Shown: piece after piece, positions 26,860-35,114 of the stretch
How the letters are laid out: each line of letters starts with the position of its first letter
Position numbering within the stretch: the first letter of the stretch is position 1
Assembly: GCF_003366055.1 (NCBI RefSeq)
Contig: NZ_CP025544.1
Span: 1,037,278 to 1,101,277 of the forward strand
DNA: 64,000 nt
From: Candidatus Chromulinivorax destructor
GTDB taxonomy: Bacteria > Babelota > Babeliae > Babelales > Chromulinivoraceae
Reading direction: 5' to 3'
The notes under the pieces: model-generated
Told to the model about the DNA's origin: nothing
The model's input: the letters and a program-made list of their open reading frames with translations, nothing else
Databases searched by the model: none
Program-made: the position numbers and the translations under genes

Positions 26860-28299
26860 ATGCCTGTGAAAAAAAATTATATAAAATTACTCATAATTTT
26901 ATTAATCTTTGGAAGTAAACAATCGATTGCCAATTGGAAAAAAACAGCAATAGATTCTACCACTTTAGCAAAAGCTGTTTTAGCTGGATATTATGTACAT
27001 AATAAACATAATAATCCTATGGTTAATCAATCTTTTAGTCCTGCTGTAAATGTACAATCGTTAAGTTACAATCCTGTATATTCACAATTAAGAACAAGTG
27101 CTCATTTAAAAAATAAAAAAGATCAATGTGGAGTAGCTGGTCTTTATACAGCTACAAAAGAAATATTAGAAGAATTTGCTATTCAAGATCAGTATGAATC
27201 TCAAGATGTTTTAATTGAAGGTTTATTGTGGTCGGAATTAATTTCTGATGAGCAACGAATTGTATATTTAAAAAAAGCTTTAAAGCTTAGTGTCGATGAA
27301 AATTTTAATTATGAATTAGCTGTACGTTGTTTGTCTAAGATATCTCATGAAGAATGGGATTCTTTTTTAAAAAAATTACATGAATTTGCTTACCAAGATA
27401 GATCAAAAATTATTACTATGAATAATTTTTATCAGGCTACCATCTTTAATGGATTTAATTTTAGGAATCAAGTTGAAATGTATCAGTTGCTAGGTGTAAA
27501 TAATCAGCAACTTATTGATATGATTCTTAAAATTCATGAATGGCTTATAACTCTCCGTGACGTAATTGATACACATATTTTTAATTCAAATAAAAAATTA
27601 GAATATGCTTGGCATGAATCTTCTCATGCATTTGAAGCTGTTTGTGCAAATAAAAATTTAATTCTAAGTCAAGTTTCAATTAAAGGAAGTGGACTTATAG
27701 GAGGCGCTTGTTTCTTTAATACTCAATTTGAGCAAAGAAGAAGTACTTCATTACAAGATGAATTTTATGACCATGCCGAAAGATTAGATTTTATGAAAAG
27801 AAGAATTAGAATTTTTTTAGCAGGTGGTATTGGGCAGATGATTCTAGAGAATAAAAAATTAAGTTATGCAGAGTTTCAAGAAAGATATGAATGCAATATA
27901 AGTAGCGATATGCGTGGCGTTAGTAAAGAATTGATGCATTACTTACTATGTAAAGACTTTATTATGATTCCTGAGTGTTCTAAAAGTAAGTTAAAGTCTC
28001 GTGTCATAAAAATTCCGGGAGAGCGGCTAGAATATATTGAAAAATTAGTTGAAGAGTGTTATGAAGAAGCATATCTAAATTTATATGCAAACAAAGATAT
28101 TGTAGATAAAATAGCGCAAGAAGTTTTAAAGCATGGTGTAATTTCTGGAGATATAGTTTATCAGTTAGCTGGTAAAGAAAGGGCAAAGTATGATTTTGAA
28201 ATGTCTTCAACTGAAATAGTTACGAGATCTTTATTAGATTGGTTATCATGGACATGTCATTGTATGGCTTTTTATGATCAGTATGATACACAGATCTAA
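26860..28299 (+). CDS. Secreted FtsH-type (M41-like) metalloprotease without AAA domain
   Basis: The 479-residue protein starts with a signal peptide (KKNYIKLLIILLIFGSKQSIA) and an unassigned 200-residue region. Its second half follows the FtsH M41 protease domain: YAWHESSHAFEAV with the zinc motif HESSH at 252-256, a QVSIKGSGLIGGACF segment matching the HKVTI..GG.. strand, RIRIFLAGGIGQMIL matching the LGGRAAE helix, SSDMRG with the presumed third ligand D350, and a final helical segment like the FtsH C-terminus. There is no Walker motif. I chose the ATG at 26860 because AAAAAGG precedes it. It is a probable exported zinc protease; true FtsH is encoded separately at 6977. Confidence 0.75.
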   Translation: MPVKKNYIKLLIILLIFGSKQSIANWKKTAIDSTTLAKAVLAGYYVHNKHNNPMVNQSFSPAVNVQSLSYNPVYSQLRTSAHLKNKKDQCGVAGLYTATKEILEEFAIQDQYESQDVLIEGLLWSELISDEQRIVYLKKALKLSVDENFNYELAVRCLSKISHEEWDSFLKKLHEFAYQDRSKIITMNNFYQATIFNGFNFRNQVEMYQLLGVNNQQLIDMILKIHEWLITLRDVIDTHIFNSNKKLEYAWHESSHAFEAVCANKNLILSQVSIKGSGLIGGACFFNTQFEQRRSTSLQDEFYDHAERLDFMKRRIRIFLAGGIGQMILENKKLSYAEFQERYECNISSDMRGVSKELMHYLLCKDFIMIPECSKSKLKSRVIKIPGERLEYIEKLVEECYEEAYLNLYANKDIVDKIAQEVLKHGVISGDIVYQLAGKERAKYDFEMSSTEIVTRSLLDWLSWTCHCMAFYDQYDTQI

Positions 28300-28394
28300 T
28301 AAAACTAGCTTTGGTTGAGTTATGAGAAACATAACAAACTTTTTACAAAGCCATTCAAAATAATGTTAAAGTTATGTTGAAAACTTAACAAAAT

Positions 28395-28857
28395 CTAGGC
28401 TGTGTCAGCAAAATTTAAAAATAAGATACAAGCCTTTCATATCGCTTCGCTTATCTGCGCAAACAGAGGTAGCTGCGGCCACTGGATGCTTTTTATGTAA
28501 AGAAAGAGTTCGCCCCACCGGCCAGCAAATTCCCTGAGTTTTTCTACAAAACCTAGGTTGAGTGAACCAAATTTTTACTATAGAGTTTTGCCCTGCGTTT
28601 TCTATGAAAACTTCGGGGGCCGGCAGGCCGGTGGGCCTGATGCACTCTTTTTAAATCTTAGCCAGGTTTAATTTCTCAAAGTTTGCTTCGTTTTTTGCAT
28701 AGATTGACGTAGTTTTTCATTAAAAAAGCGTAACGTGGCCGCCGCCACCACTGCTTCCGGAGATGAGCGAAGCGATATCGTAGGATTGTACACAAGTTTT
28801 AAATTTGGTTCACACAGCCTAGGGTCAAACGCTTTCTATAAAATTTGTTTCAGATAA
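28395..28857 (-). mobile_element. MITE-like repeat, copy 8A (interrupted by copy 8B)
   Basis: The left end CTAGGCTGTGTCAGCAAAATTT, the arms ATATCGCTTCGCTTATC, GCTGCGGCCACTGG and CCCTGAGTTTTTCTACAAAAC run to 28552; after copy 8B the missing rest resumes (GGTCAAACGCTTTCTATAAAATTTG, 28823-28850), matching the family GGCAAAACTCT..AAATTTGGTT end. This element was therefore split by a later insertion. Confidence 0.8.
28553..28822 (+). mobile_element. MITE-like repeat, copy 8B (full length, nested)
   Basis: The best-preserved copy. It has left end CTAGGTTGAGTGAACC, right end GGTTCACACAGCCTAG, both GC-rich arms and the AT-rich core shared with copy 6. It sits inside copy 8A at a CTAG, with TA repeated on both sides of the inserted sequence. 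Confidence 0.9.
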
Positions 28858-28928
28858 CGTACATTTTTTTAATGATGCAATAAAATTTCTTATGAGAAAT
28901 AAATCATACTATTGTTTATTGTAAAAAG

Positions 28929-28980
28929 CTTTACCTTTTTACAAATTGTTTTTAATTTGGTATTTTTATACTATATATTT
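28929..28980 (+). promoter_or_regulatory. Upstream block shared with the gene at 26860
   Basis: The second copy of the TTACCTTTTTACAA..TTGGTATTTTTAT block. Here TATACT/TATATA boxes follow, suitable as a -10 element for the gene at 29012. Confidence 0.45.
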
Positions 28981-29011
28981 TATTGAAATGTTTTTTTGTA
29001 ATAAGGATATA

Positions 29012-29482
29012 ATGAAAAATTTAAAAATGTTTTTTATGCGTCATGTTGGGTTAATTTTAACAATGATGGCTGGCTATACAGGAATGAATGCATCTTCTGC
29101 AAACGAATTTGAAAAATGTCTTAAAGCAAAAGCTGATTTTTTGAGTATGTGTAGCACAGGAGTTATTGATCAACAATTTGTTTCTCATTATTCAACAAAA
29201 AAAAATAATGTTTATAAAATAGCATTTCAAACTTGCATGCAGGTTAAATATGGAAAAGATTATTTGAGCAATGCTTCTTATCAAGAAGATTTAAAGCGAG
29301 AACAATTATTTCAGCAAGAATTATCAGTTGACCTTGATAATATAAAAAAATCTGCATCTCAAGTTCGATGTGATCAACTTCGTAAAGATTTTGTAACAAG
29401 TTTAGCATCAGTGCAAAGTGAAGAAAATAAAGCAGCAGTTATCAAAGCGTTTGATAAACAATTGGCTGAGTGTAACGTCTAA
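29012..29482 (+). CDS. Small secreted protein
   Basis: The 156-residue product has a signal peptide (MKNLKMFFMRHVGLILTMMAG, cleavage near MNASSA) and a helical, lysine-rich mature part with four cysteines (EKCLKAK, SMCSTG, QTCMQV, VRCDQL). AAGGATATA before the ATG at 29012 fixes the start. No known family. Its upstream block is shared with the M41-like protease gene, so the two may be co-regulated. Confidence 0.65.
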   Translation: MKNLKMFFMRHVGLILTMMAGYTGMNASSANEFEKCLKAKADFLSMCSTGVIDQQFVSHYSTKKNNVYKIAFQTCMQVKYGKDYLSNASYQEDLKREQLFQQELSVDLDNIKKSASQVRCDQLRKDFVTSLASVQSEENKAAVIKAFDKQLAECNV

Positions 29483-29492
29483 TATTTTTTAT

Positions 29493-29536
29493 AAAAAAGC
29501 GGAGCTGAGATAGTACTATCTCAGCTCCGCTTTTTT
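29493..29536. terminator. Perfect 44-base palindromic terminator
   Basis: Two 22-base complementary arms (AAAAAAGCGGAGCTGAGATA plus GT and its complement) with no unpaired loop in the DNA lie between convergent genes. Confidence 0.92.
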
Positions 29537-29556
29537 ATTATCTACAATCTATAATT

Positions 29557-30726
29557 TTATCCCTCAGGAGTAATTCGTGTTGATTTTGATCGTTGTCTAC
29601 TTGCTGCAACAATAGTATACCGATCGGATATTGATGATTGACTTGGTTTTAAAGAATTTTCTGCAAAATTTACCGTTTCTCTTCTTTTTGACGAAGCAGA
29701 ACTTTTGCTACTTGAGCTTGATGTTGATGAAGATGTTCTGCTGCTCGCTCGTGATGAAGGTGTTTTTTTATACTCTATAAGCTGAGATACATCGATGGTG
29801 CGTTCAGGAGTTTTAAGTATTGAATTTTCAGGTGTTTGTGTTGATAATGGCGCAGGAGCAATTTTAGGAGAGCCTTTAAACATGTTTGTTATGCCAGCCA
29901 TAATAGCTTGGTAACATGAAGCTTTTTTTACGGGTTGATTTTTAAAAGCTCGTTCCCATTGATAATAATCAAGTTTAATTTCTCGTTTCTCTGCATTAAT
30001 ATCACGTGTATCTTTGTTTTTTTCGTGAGATTGGTTTTTTGCTATTGATTGTTCTAGTTCATTAAAATATTCTACAACATAATCAAAAGCAGCTTTTCCC
30101 TGCATGTCTTCAGCTTTTTGGTCAACATAATTGTCTAAGAGCATGCTGGTAATTTCAAAATCATGTGCTACACATGCAATATGCAAAGGAGTTTGCCATG
30201 AATTATTCGTTGCATTAACATCTGCACCATGTTCAAGTAAGAATCGTATAGTTCTTATCATTTCTTGGTATTTTATTTGGTGGTGTCTTTGCTTATCTTT
30301 ATTGTTACCTGGTTTGTAAAAAAGAATTCTATTTTTGTGATATGCAGCAATTTCTACTGCTATATGTAATGGACGTGATTCTGTTTCTTTATCAAATATA
30401 TAGTTTACAAGCCTTGTAAAGTTTGCATCATTTTCAGAGCCACGTAATGCAAATGATTTATTAAAAATTGCTTCAAGGTATGGTGCATTACCTGCATATA
30501 AAGCTATTTCAAAATTATGTGCAAGTTGATCTTGTTCAGCTTGATATAAATAATTATTAATTTCATACAGATTAGCGTTAATAAATTTTGAAAAATTTTG
30601 TAAATGAGAACTTAATTTTTTGTAAGGATAGTTTGCCGTAAAATATCCACTCATGAGTAGATCTGGATATCCACTTATGAGTGCAAGGGACAAGCAAGCT
30701 ATAATTATTTTATTTTTTTTAATCAT
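29557..30726 (-). CDS. Secreted ankyrin-repeat protein with Ser/Arg-rich tail
   Basis: The 389-residue protein has a signal peptide (MIKKNKIIIACLSLALISGY), a helical region, about two ankyrin repeats (HIAVEIAAYHKN.., TRFLLEHGADVNATNNSWQT-type, PLHIACVAHDFEITSMLLDN) and a long tail that is serine/arginine-rich and probably disordered (SSRASSRTSSSTSSSSSKSS, then RSKSTR). GGAGTTACCCC before the ATG at 30726 sets the start; the open frame continues upstream without SD. The tail recalls eukaryote-targeted effectors, but that is inference. Confidence 0.8.
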   Translation of the reverse strand: MIKKNKIIIACLSLALISGYPDLLMSGYFTANYPYKKLSSHLQNFSKFINANLYEINNYLYQAEQDQLAHNFEIALYAGNAPYLEAIFNKSFALRGSENDANFTRLVNYIFDKETESRPLHIAVEIAAYHKNRILFYKPGNNKDKQRHHQIKYQEMIRTIRFLLEHGADVNATNNSWQTPLHIACVAHDFEITSMLLDNYVDQKAEDMQGKAAFDYVVEYFNELEQSIAKNQSHEKNKDTRDINAEKREIKLDYYQWERAFKNQPVKKASCYQAIMAGITNMFKGSPKIAPAPLSTQTPENSILKTPERTIDVSQLIEYKKTPSSRASSRTSSSTSSSSSKSSASSKRRETVNFAENSLKPSQSSISDRYTIVAASRQRSKSTRITPEG

Positions 30727-30924
30727 GGGGTAACTCCATTTCGATACATATTCTATTTGAAAACATTCTATCAAATTTAAAACATTCAAATCAATGGATT
30801 GCCAGAGTTTTTTTACTGCGTATTGTTTTTTTTGATGGGAGTTGTGCATATAGATACGACAGCTCATGTTTTAATACGATATCATGTATGTATCATGCGG
30901 TAGCTGTTTAATATCAGATATCTA

Positions 30925-31063
30925 AGAGTCCGGGAGTATGTCTGATAGACTCTTTTCTAAACTAAAAAAGCGTAAAGAGATTATTGCCACATGTGTTTAC
31001 TAAGATGAGCGCGGCGATATCGCAGCCCTTGATCTTAATTTTTGAGCGTGGTTTATGCACTGA
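30925..31063 (+). repeat. MITE-like repeat, copy 9 (decayed)
   Basis: AGTCCGGGAG, CTGATAGACTCTTT, AAAAAAGCGTAAAG, AAGATGAGCGCGGCGATATCG and a worn right end (TTTGAGCGTGGTTTATGCAC) remain in family order. Confidence 0.6.
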
Positions 31064-31093
31064 GAGAATACAGATGCAATAGAAAATTTTATT

Positions 31094-31504
31094 CTAGCTA
31101 TGAATGGTCGATGAAGCAGGGCAAGCAACATCGATTGTATTTGCAGCAGAGTTGTTATTTTTAGACGTCTTTGGCGTAACTACGACTGATTTTTTTAAAA
31201 TTTCTTTAAATTGATCAAACGTTAAATTTTTTGCCGCAGATTTAAAAATAACAACACAATCTTTATTAAGTTCAAATAATTTATTTTCATAGAAAATAGC
31301 TCTACCCCATCGACGCAAAAGATTGCGCTCTGGAGCATTACCAACTTTTCGTGAAGTAATAAGAAGTACTCGACCAAAAGAAAGGATACAAGGAGCTGAT
31401 AATATTACCAGCTCCTTGCTTTTATATGCTGCTTGAGTCGTTTGAAACAAAAGATCTATTTCTTTTCGTTTAAACTTAGAAATCTGTTTTGCAACATCTT
31501 TCAT
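31094..31504 (-). CDS. rnpA: Ribonuclease P protein component
   Basis: RnpA binds the catalytic RNase P RNA that trims tRNA 5' ends. The 136-residue protein has the family RNR-type motif (NAPERNLLRRWGRAIFYE) and the N-terminal KFKRKEIDLLFQ segment. A variable tail of about 30 residues after VVVTPKTSK is longer than usual. It starts 7 bases after the rpmH stop codon, the standard rpmH-rnpA order, so the two are translated from one mRNA. No yidD or yidC follows. Confidence 0.92.
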   Translation of the reverse strand: MKDVAKQISKFKRKEIDLLFQTTQAAYKSKELVILSAPCILSFGRVLLITSRKVGNAPERNLLRRWGRAIFYENKLFELNKDCVVIFKSAAKNLTFDQFKEILKKSVVVTPKTSKNNNSAANTIDVACPASSTIHS

Positions 31505-31511
31505 TGTGATA

Positions 31512-31655
31512 TTAAGCGCGAACAGCTAAGCGTTTTCTGCCTTTAGCACGACGACGGTTAATAATTGTTCTACCACTAAGAGTAGACATTCTTTTGCGGA
31601 ACCCGTGTTTACGGTTTCTTTTTACGCGGCTTTTTTTAAAAAAGGTGACTGACAT
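31512..31655 (-). CDS. rpmH: 50S ribosomal protein L34
   Basis: A 47-residue, extremely basic protein matching L34: [19 protein letters not shown] and [14 protein letters not shown] correspond to the conserved HGFR.RM and [10 protein letters not shown] segments. The N-terminus (MSVTFFKKS) differs from the common MKRTFQP but has the same length. It lies directly upstream of rnpA. A possible promoter (TTGCAA, then TTAGAT) lies roughly 60-90 bases before the ATG. Confidence 0.95.
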   Translation of the reverse strand: MSVTFFKKSRVKRNRKHGFRKRMSTLSGRTIINRRRAKGRKRLAVRA

Positions 31656-31973
31656 GAAGTACCTACTATATTAGAAAATTTACAAATTAATCTAAATCTA
31701 AGTCTAAAGATTTTCCTCTTTTTTGCAACAGAAAGCTTTAATCTTTTTTACAATAATTATTTAATCATCTGATTAAAAAGGCTTTAATTGAGCTGTTTTG
31801 ACCTTTTAATGCTGCTGTGTCTATGAATTAATGAAGTTGACAATAGAAAGCAATGTGGTGCAAAAACTGCTGCAGAAGTTGCATATCAGAGTTTTTTAGC
31901 AAGAGCGCTTGTGTTTATTATGAAAGATTGGGTGAGCTATTTTTCATAATAAATTTTATGATTGCAGGTAAAC

Positions 31974-32058
31974 AAAAACGGTAGACCTTACAAAAAGATC
32001 TACCGCCAAAAAAAGGAGCAGAGTTAGAAAGAGATGAGTTATTGCAAACTTATATCTT
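31974..32058 (-). ncRNA. Putative small RNA
   Basis: On the minus strand a -35-like TTGCGT (32087-32092) and a -10-like TAGAAT (32065-32070), 16 bases apart, would start a transcript near 32058. It would end at a hairpin (CGGTAGATC / GGTCTACCG) with a T-run at 31974-31978, giving about 85 nt. Before the hairpin it carries CTCCTTTTTTT, complementary to the AAAAAAAGGAG Shine-Dalgarno type used by many genes here. The remaining gap (31656-32171) holds the rpmH leader and the trigger-factor terminator; I see no DnaA-box cluster. Confidence 0.35.
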
Positions 32059-32123
32059 GTAATAATTCTAACATACGTAAAATTTAACGCAAACGGGTAG
32101 GGGTGTTTTGCTTGTAGCCGTGA

Positions 32124-32160
32124 AAAAGGCCTTGATGCTTTATGTGTATCAAGGCCTTTT
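32124..32160 (-). terminator. Terminator of the trigger factor gene
   Basis: A 13-bp stem (AAAAGGCCTTGAT / ATCAAGGCCTTTT) with an 11-base loop, giving a T-run on the minus strand. Confidence 0.88.
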
Positions 32161-32171
32161 ATAATTGCTGT

Positions 32172-33467
32172 TTATTTTGTCAGATGATAAATAATATGGT
32201 TTAAAGCTTTTTCTCTCACGCACGCACGCTTGATAGATTCAAGAGCTATAGGAGCTTCTTGGCCTTCAAATTGAGTAGAAGGTGGATCAAAGTATAAGAA
32301 CTCTTTTGTTCGTGTGCGTTGCATCAAATTAAAGTATGCTTTAATATCATCATGACTTGCAGTCAGATTTTCCGTGTATGCTATGTAATCGGTAACAACA
32401 ACTTCATACAGCTGCTTTTTAGCCAAGGTTGTAATGTGGTCGTCAAAATCAGATTTCATTTTATACAAAGTATAATCTGGTTTTTGTTGCAGTTCATAAA
32501 TGATGACTTCTTTTTGAGCTTGTACCGATGATGGTGGTACTAAAATATTATTCCGTTTAATAATCGTGTTTAAAGCAGCGTCTGCAGTTAAACGACTCTG
32601 AGAGACATCAGAACTAAAGGAAAAAATCTCAATAAGTTTGTTGTGAACGTCTTTTTTACTTTTTAACCTAAAGTGATGCTTGAGGTATTCAGTCGAAAAG
32701 TATTTGAATGGTAATCGATCTTTAATCTGAATTGCATACGTGTAGGGTGCATCAAATGAATTGCAGAAATATTGACGTAAGCTTGTGTTGTCAGTGATGA
32801 TAATTTCATTAATTCTTTTGTTTAAAAAAAGTTCATGGAACGTAAGATCTGGTTCTTCATCACCAATTTTAAGCCACAGTTCAGATTTTTTATTTTGAAA
32901 TAAGGCTTTTTTGTCGATATCAATAATCCATGCATCAAAACATACCCAGTCACCAATTTGGACCGTATCTTCAGCTTGATAGATCAACTGTTGTTGCTCT
33001 TCTTCTTCTAAGAAAGATTTTACTTGGTTGTCGATATCACGATATTTTTTTCGTTGTGTAGCTTTAAATGGAAGCGTTTTCCATCGTTGAATGTAGATCT
33101 CTTTTGGTAAAAGACCTTCAAACGTGTACACAGCGTCTTTATCAAGATCCATACTGATTTCAGTAAGACGTAATTGACCAACGACTAAAAGTTTGTTTTT
33201 GTGAATGTATTCAAGAAGGGTATCAATGACAAAATGCTTAAGAAAAATCTCTTGCATATGATTGATAATTGTTTTTTTGTAATGAACTTGGATGTAATCT
33301 AAAGGAACTGCGCCTTTTTTGAATCCGTGGGAATCAGAATCCAACTGTTGGATTTGGGCAGCATGTTTGAAAAAACTTTGAACAACTGACTGAGGAATGA
33401 TGACACGACATTTGCATATACCAGGTGTGTTGCAATCAATCTCGAATTGAACTCCTTTGTGCTTCAC
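32172..33467 (-). CDS. tig: Trigger factor-like chaperone
   Basis: Trigger factor binds nascent chains at the ribosome exit tunnel. This 431-residue protein keeps the ribosome-docking signature in diverged form (HGFKKGAVPLDYI near residue 48, compared with GFRxGKxP), a middle region in the PPIase position and a helical C-terminal domain with tig-like spacing. Identity looks low, so the assignment is moderate. I prefer the GTG at 33467 because AAGGAGAG lies at proper distance; the ATG at 33485 overlaps that SD and almost touches the tRNA gene. It has its own terminator. Confidence 0.75.
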   Translation of the reverse strand: MKHKGVQFEIDCNTPGICKCRVIIPQSVVQSFFKHAAQIQQLDSDSHGFKKGAVPLDYIQVHYKKTIINHMQEIFLKHFVIDTLLEYIHKNKLLVVGQLRLTEISMDLDKDAVYTFEGLLPKEIYIQRWKTLPFKATQRKKYRDIDNQVKSFLEEEEQQQLIYQAEDTVQIGDWVCFDAWIIDIDKKALFQNKKSELWLKIGDEEPDLTFHELFLNKRINEIIITDNTSLRQYFCNSFDAPYTYAIQIKDRLPFKYFSTEYLKHHFRLKSKKDVHNKLIEIFSFSSDVSQSRLTADAALNTIIKRNNILVPPSSVQAQKEVIIYELQQKPDYTLYKMKSDFDDHITTLAKKQLYEVVVTDYIAYTENLTASHDDIKAYFNLMQRTRTKEFLYFDPPSTQFEGQEAPIALESIKRACVREKALNHIIYHLTK

Positions 33468-33490
33468 GCGCTCTCTCCTTCGCATTTTTT

Positions 33491-33577
33491 TGGTGCACGA
33501 GGAGGGACTCGAACCCCCACTCCGATAAAAGAGCCGGAACCTAAATCCGGTGCGTCTACCAATTTCGCCACTCGTGC
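33491..33577 (-). tRNA. tRNA-Leu (anticodon UAG)
   Basis: The minus strand folds as a complete long-variable-arm tRNA: acceptor GCACGAG / CTCGTGC, D-arm with AATTGGTAGA, anticodon stem CCGGA / TCCGG with loop TTTAGGT (anticodon TAG), a long variable arm and the T-loop GTTCGAGTC. CCA is encoded. It lies between frr and the trigger factor gene on the same strand. Confidence 0.95.
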
Positions 33578-33643
33578 ACTAGCTTGTATGTCAATTTCAA
33601 TGATTATATCTTATCACAGATATAAATAAAGAAAAGAAATATT

Positions 33644-34225
33644 TTAAAAAGTTTTTAAATCTTTCTTTTTCTTTTCACCAAGCATATCAATTTGAGCAAT
33701 AAATTTGTCAGTAAATTCTTGTAAACTTTTTGTTAATCGTTTAGAAAAATCTTCTGAAATATTTTTTTTCTTTTCGTTGTCTTTGATAACGTTCCCAAAA
33801 TCTTTACGAACGTTACGAACTGCAACTTTAGCATCTTCAGCTTTTTTGCTTACTAATTTAGCAAGTTCTTCACGTCGAGTTCCACTCATTGGTGGTAATT
33901 CAAGACGAATTACGGTTCCATTTGTTTGTGGATTAATATTCAACTGTGATGCAAGAATTGCTTTTTCAATATGAGCAACAACTGATTTGTCCCATGGTTG
34001 AATGCTAATTAAGTTCGACTCAGGGATGCTGATTGAAGCAAGTTCACGCAAAGGCATCATGTTGCCATAACAGTCAACTCGTAAATCTTCTACCATTGAT
34101 GCAGAAGCTTTTCCTGTGTTAACACTGCTTAAGTCTTTTTCAAAGTGCTTAATAGCTTTATCCATCTCAGTTGCAACTGAAAGATCAAAAGGCTTTATAT
34201 TATTTTCTTCTATAGTTGAGATCAT
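33644..34225 (-). CDS. frr: Ribosome recycling factor
   Basis: RRF splits post-termination ribosomes with EF-G. The 193-residue protein shows the family pattern: KHFEKDLSSVNTGKASASMV, LRVDCYGNMMPLRELASI, the IQPWDKS segment, RLELPPMSGTRREELAKLV and the closing helix with VRNVRKDFGNVIKDNEKKK. The length is slightly above the usual 185 because of an N-terminal extension of about ten residues. It starts 17 bases after tsf, matching the tsf-frr order often seen (commonly with pyrH between, absent here). GGAACC precedes the ATG. Confidence 0.96.
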   Translation of the reverse strand: MISTIEENNIKPFDLSVATEMDKAIKHFEKDLSSVNTGKASASMVEDLRVDCYGNMMPLRELASISIPESNLISIQPWDKSVVAHIEKAILASQLNINPQTNGTVIRLELPPMSGTRREELAKLVSKKAEDAKVAVRNVRKDFGNVIKDNEKKKNISEDFSKRLTKSLQEFTDKFIAQIDMLGEKKKKDLKTF

Positions 34226-34242
34226 TATCGGTTCCTTAAGGT

Positions 34243-34839
34243 TTAGTTACCAACTTCAAAACGAGCAAAACGTTTGATTTTGATATTTTCGCCTGTTTTA
34301 GCGATAAGTTCTTTTAATAGTTCTTCAATTGTTTTTGTTTCATCTTTAACAAAAGATTGTTTTAGTAAACAAACTTCACTGAAGATTTTTTTCATTTTGC
34401 CTTCAACGATTTTATCGATCATTGCAGCAGGTTTGCCTTCGTTTTTTAACAATTCGCGAGCAATTTCTTCTTCTTTTGCAAGGAAAGCAGCATCAACGTT
34501 TTCATTGTCTAAGTACAATGGTTTCATTGCAGCAATATGCATAGCGATATCTTGAGCAAAAGCTTTTGTTGCAGATGTACGAGCTACGAAGTCTGTTTCG
34601 CAATTTAATTCAACTAATACACCTGTTTGATCACCTGGGTGAATGTATGAAACAACAATACCTTGTGTTGTTGCGTTGCCTGCACGTTTACCAGCGATTG
34701 AAGTACCTTTTTTACGAAGTTCTTCGATTGCTTTTTCGATGTTGCCATCAGTTGCTTCAAGTGCGTTTTTGCAATCAAGCATGCCAAGACCAGTGATTTG
34801 ACGAAGTTCTTGAATTGCGCTTAATGATACTTTAGCCAT
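34243..34839 (-). CDS. tsf: Translation elongation factor Ts
   Basis: EF-Ts is the nucleotide exchange factor of EF-Tu. The 198-residue protein has the N-terminal UBA-like domain (LRQITGLGMLDCKNALEAT), the signature VELNCETDFVARTSATKAFA and the C-terminal IKRFARFEVGN. It is the short form that lacks the extra domain of E. coli EF-Ts (283 residues). rpsB, which usually precedes it, is not here; the 275 bases upstream contain no gene, only leader and promoter-like AT-rich sequence. Confidence 0.96.
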   Translation of the reverse strand: MAKVSLSAIQELRQITGLGMLDCKNALEATDGNIEKAIEELRKKGTSIAGKRAGNATTQGIVVSYIHPGDQTGVLVELNCETDFVARTSATKAFAQDIAMHIAAMKPLYLDNENVDAAFLAKEEEIARELLKNEGKPAAMIDKIVEGKMKKIFSEVCLLKQSFVKDETKTIEELLKELIAKTGENIKIKRFARFEVGN

Positions 34840-35063
34840 TAGTATGGGCTCCCCATGAATAATATTCGTTTAATTTTCATCGCGATAATCTGAATCTATT
34901 GTAATAAAATTCATTACCATTAGTATGCCATACTCTGTAAAAATTAGAAAGTATGACGCTATTTTTGGTAGTATACAATTTTAAAAGAATGAGATAGTAA
35001 CTATTCTACGGAAAAAATAAAAAATGCATAGAGGTAAAGCAGGTGATTGTGGTTTTACATAAA

Positions 35064-35093
35064 AATAAAGGCTGACGAGAGCCAGCCTTTATT
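35064..35093 (-). terminator. Terminator
   Basis: An 11-bp stem (AATAAAGGCTG / CAGCCTTTATT) directly downstream of the gene at 35115 on the minus strand, with AAAA flanking that gives Us in the transcript. Confidence 0.82.
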
Positions 35094-35114
35094 GAAGATT
35101 TCAGAGCTGCTTGC

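Noticed and set aside
31656-32171. Replication origin near rpmH
   Set aside because: rpmH is often near dnaA/oriC, but I see no TTATCCACA-type box cluster and no dnaA, so I do not call an origin.
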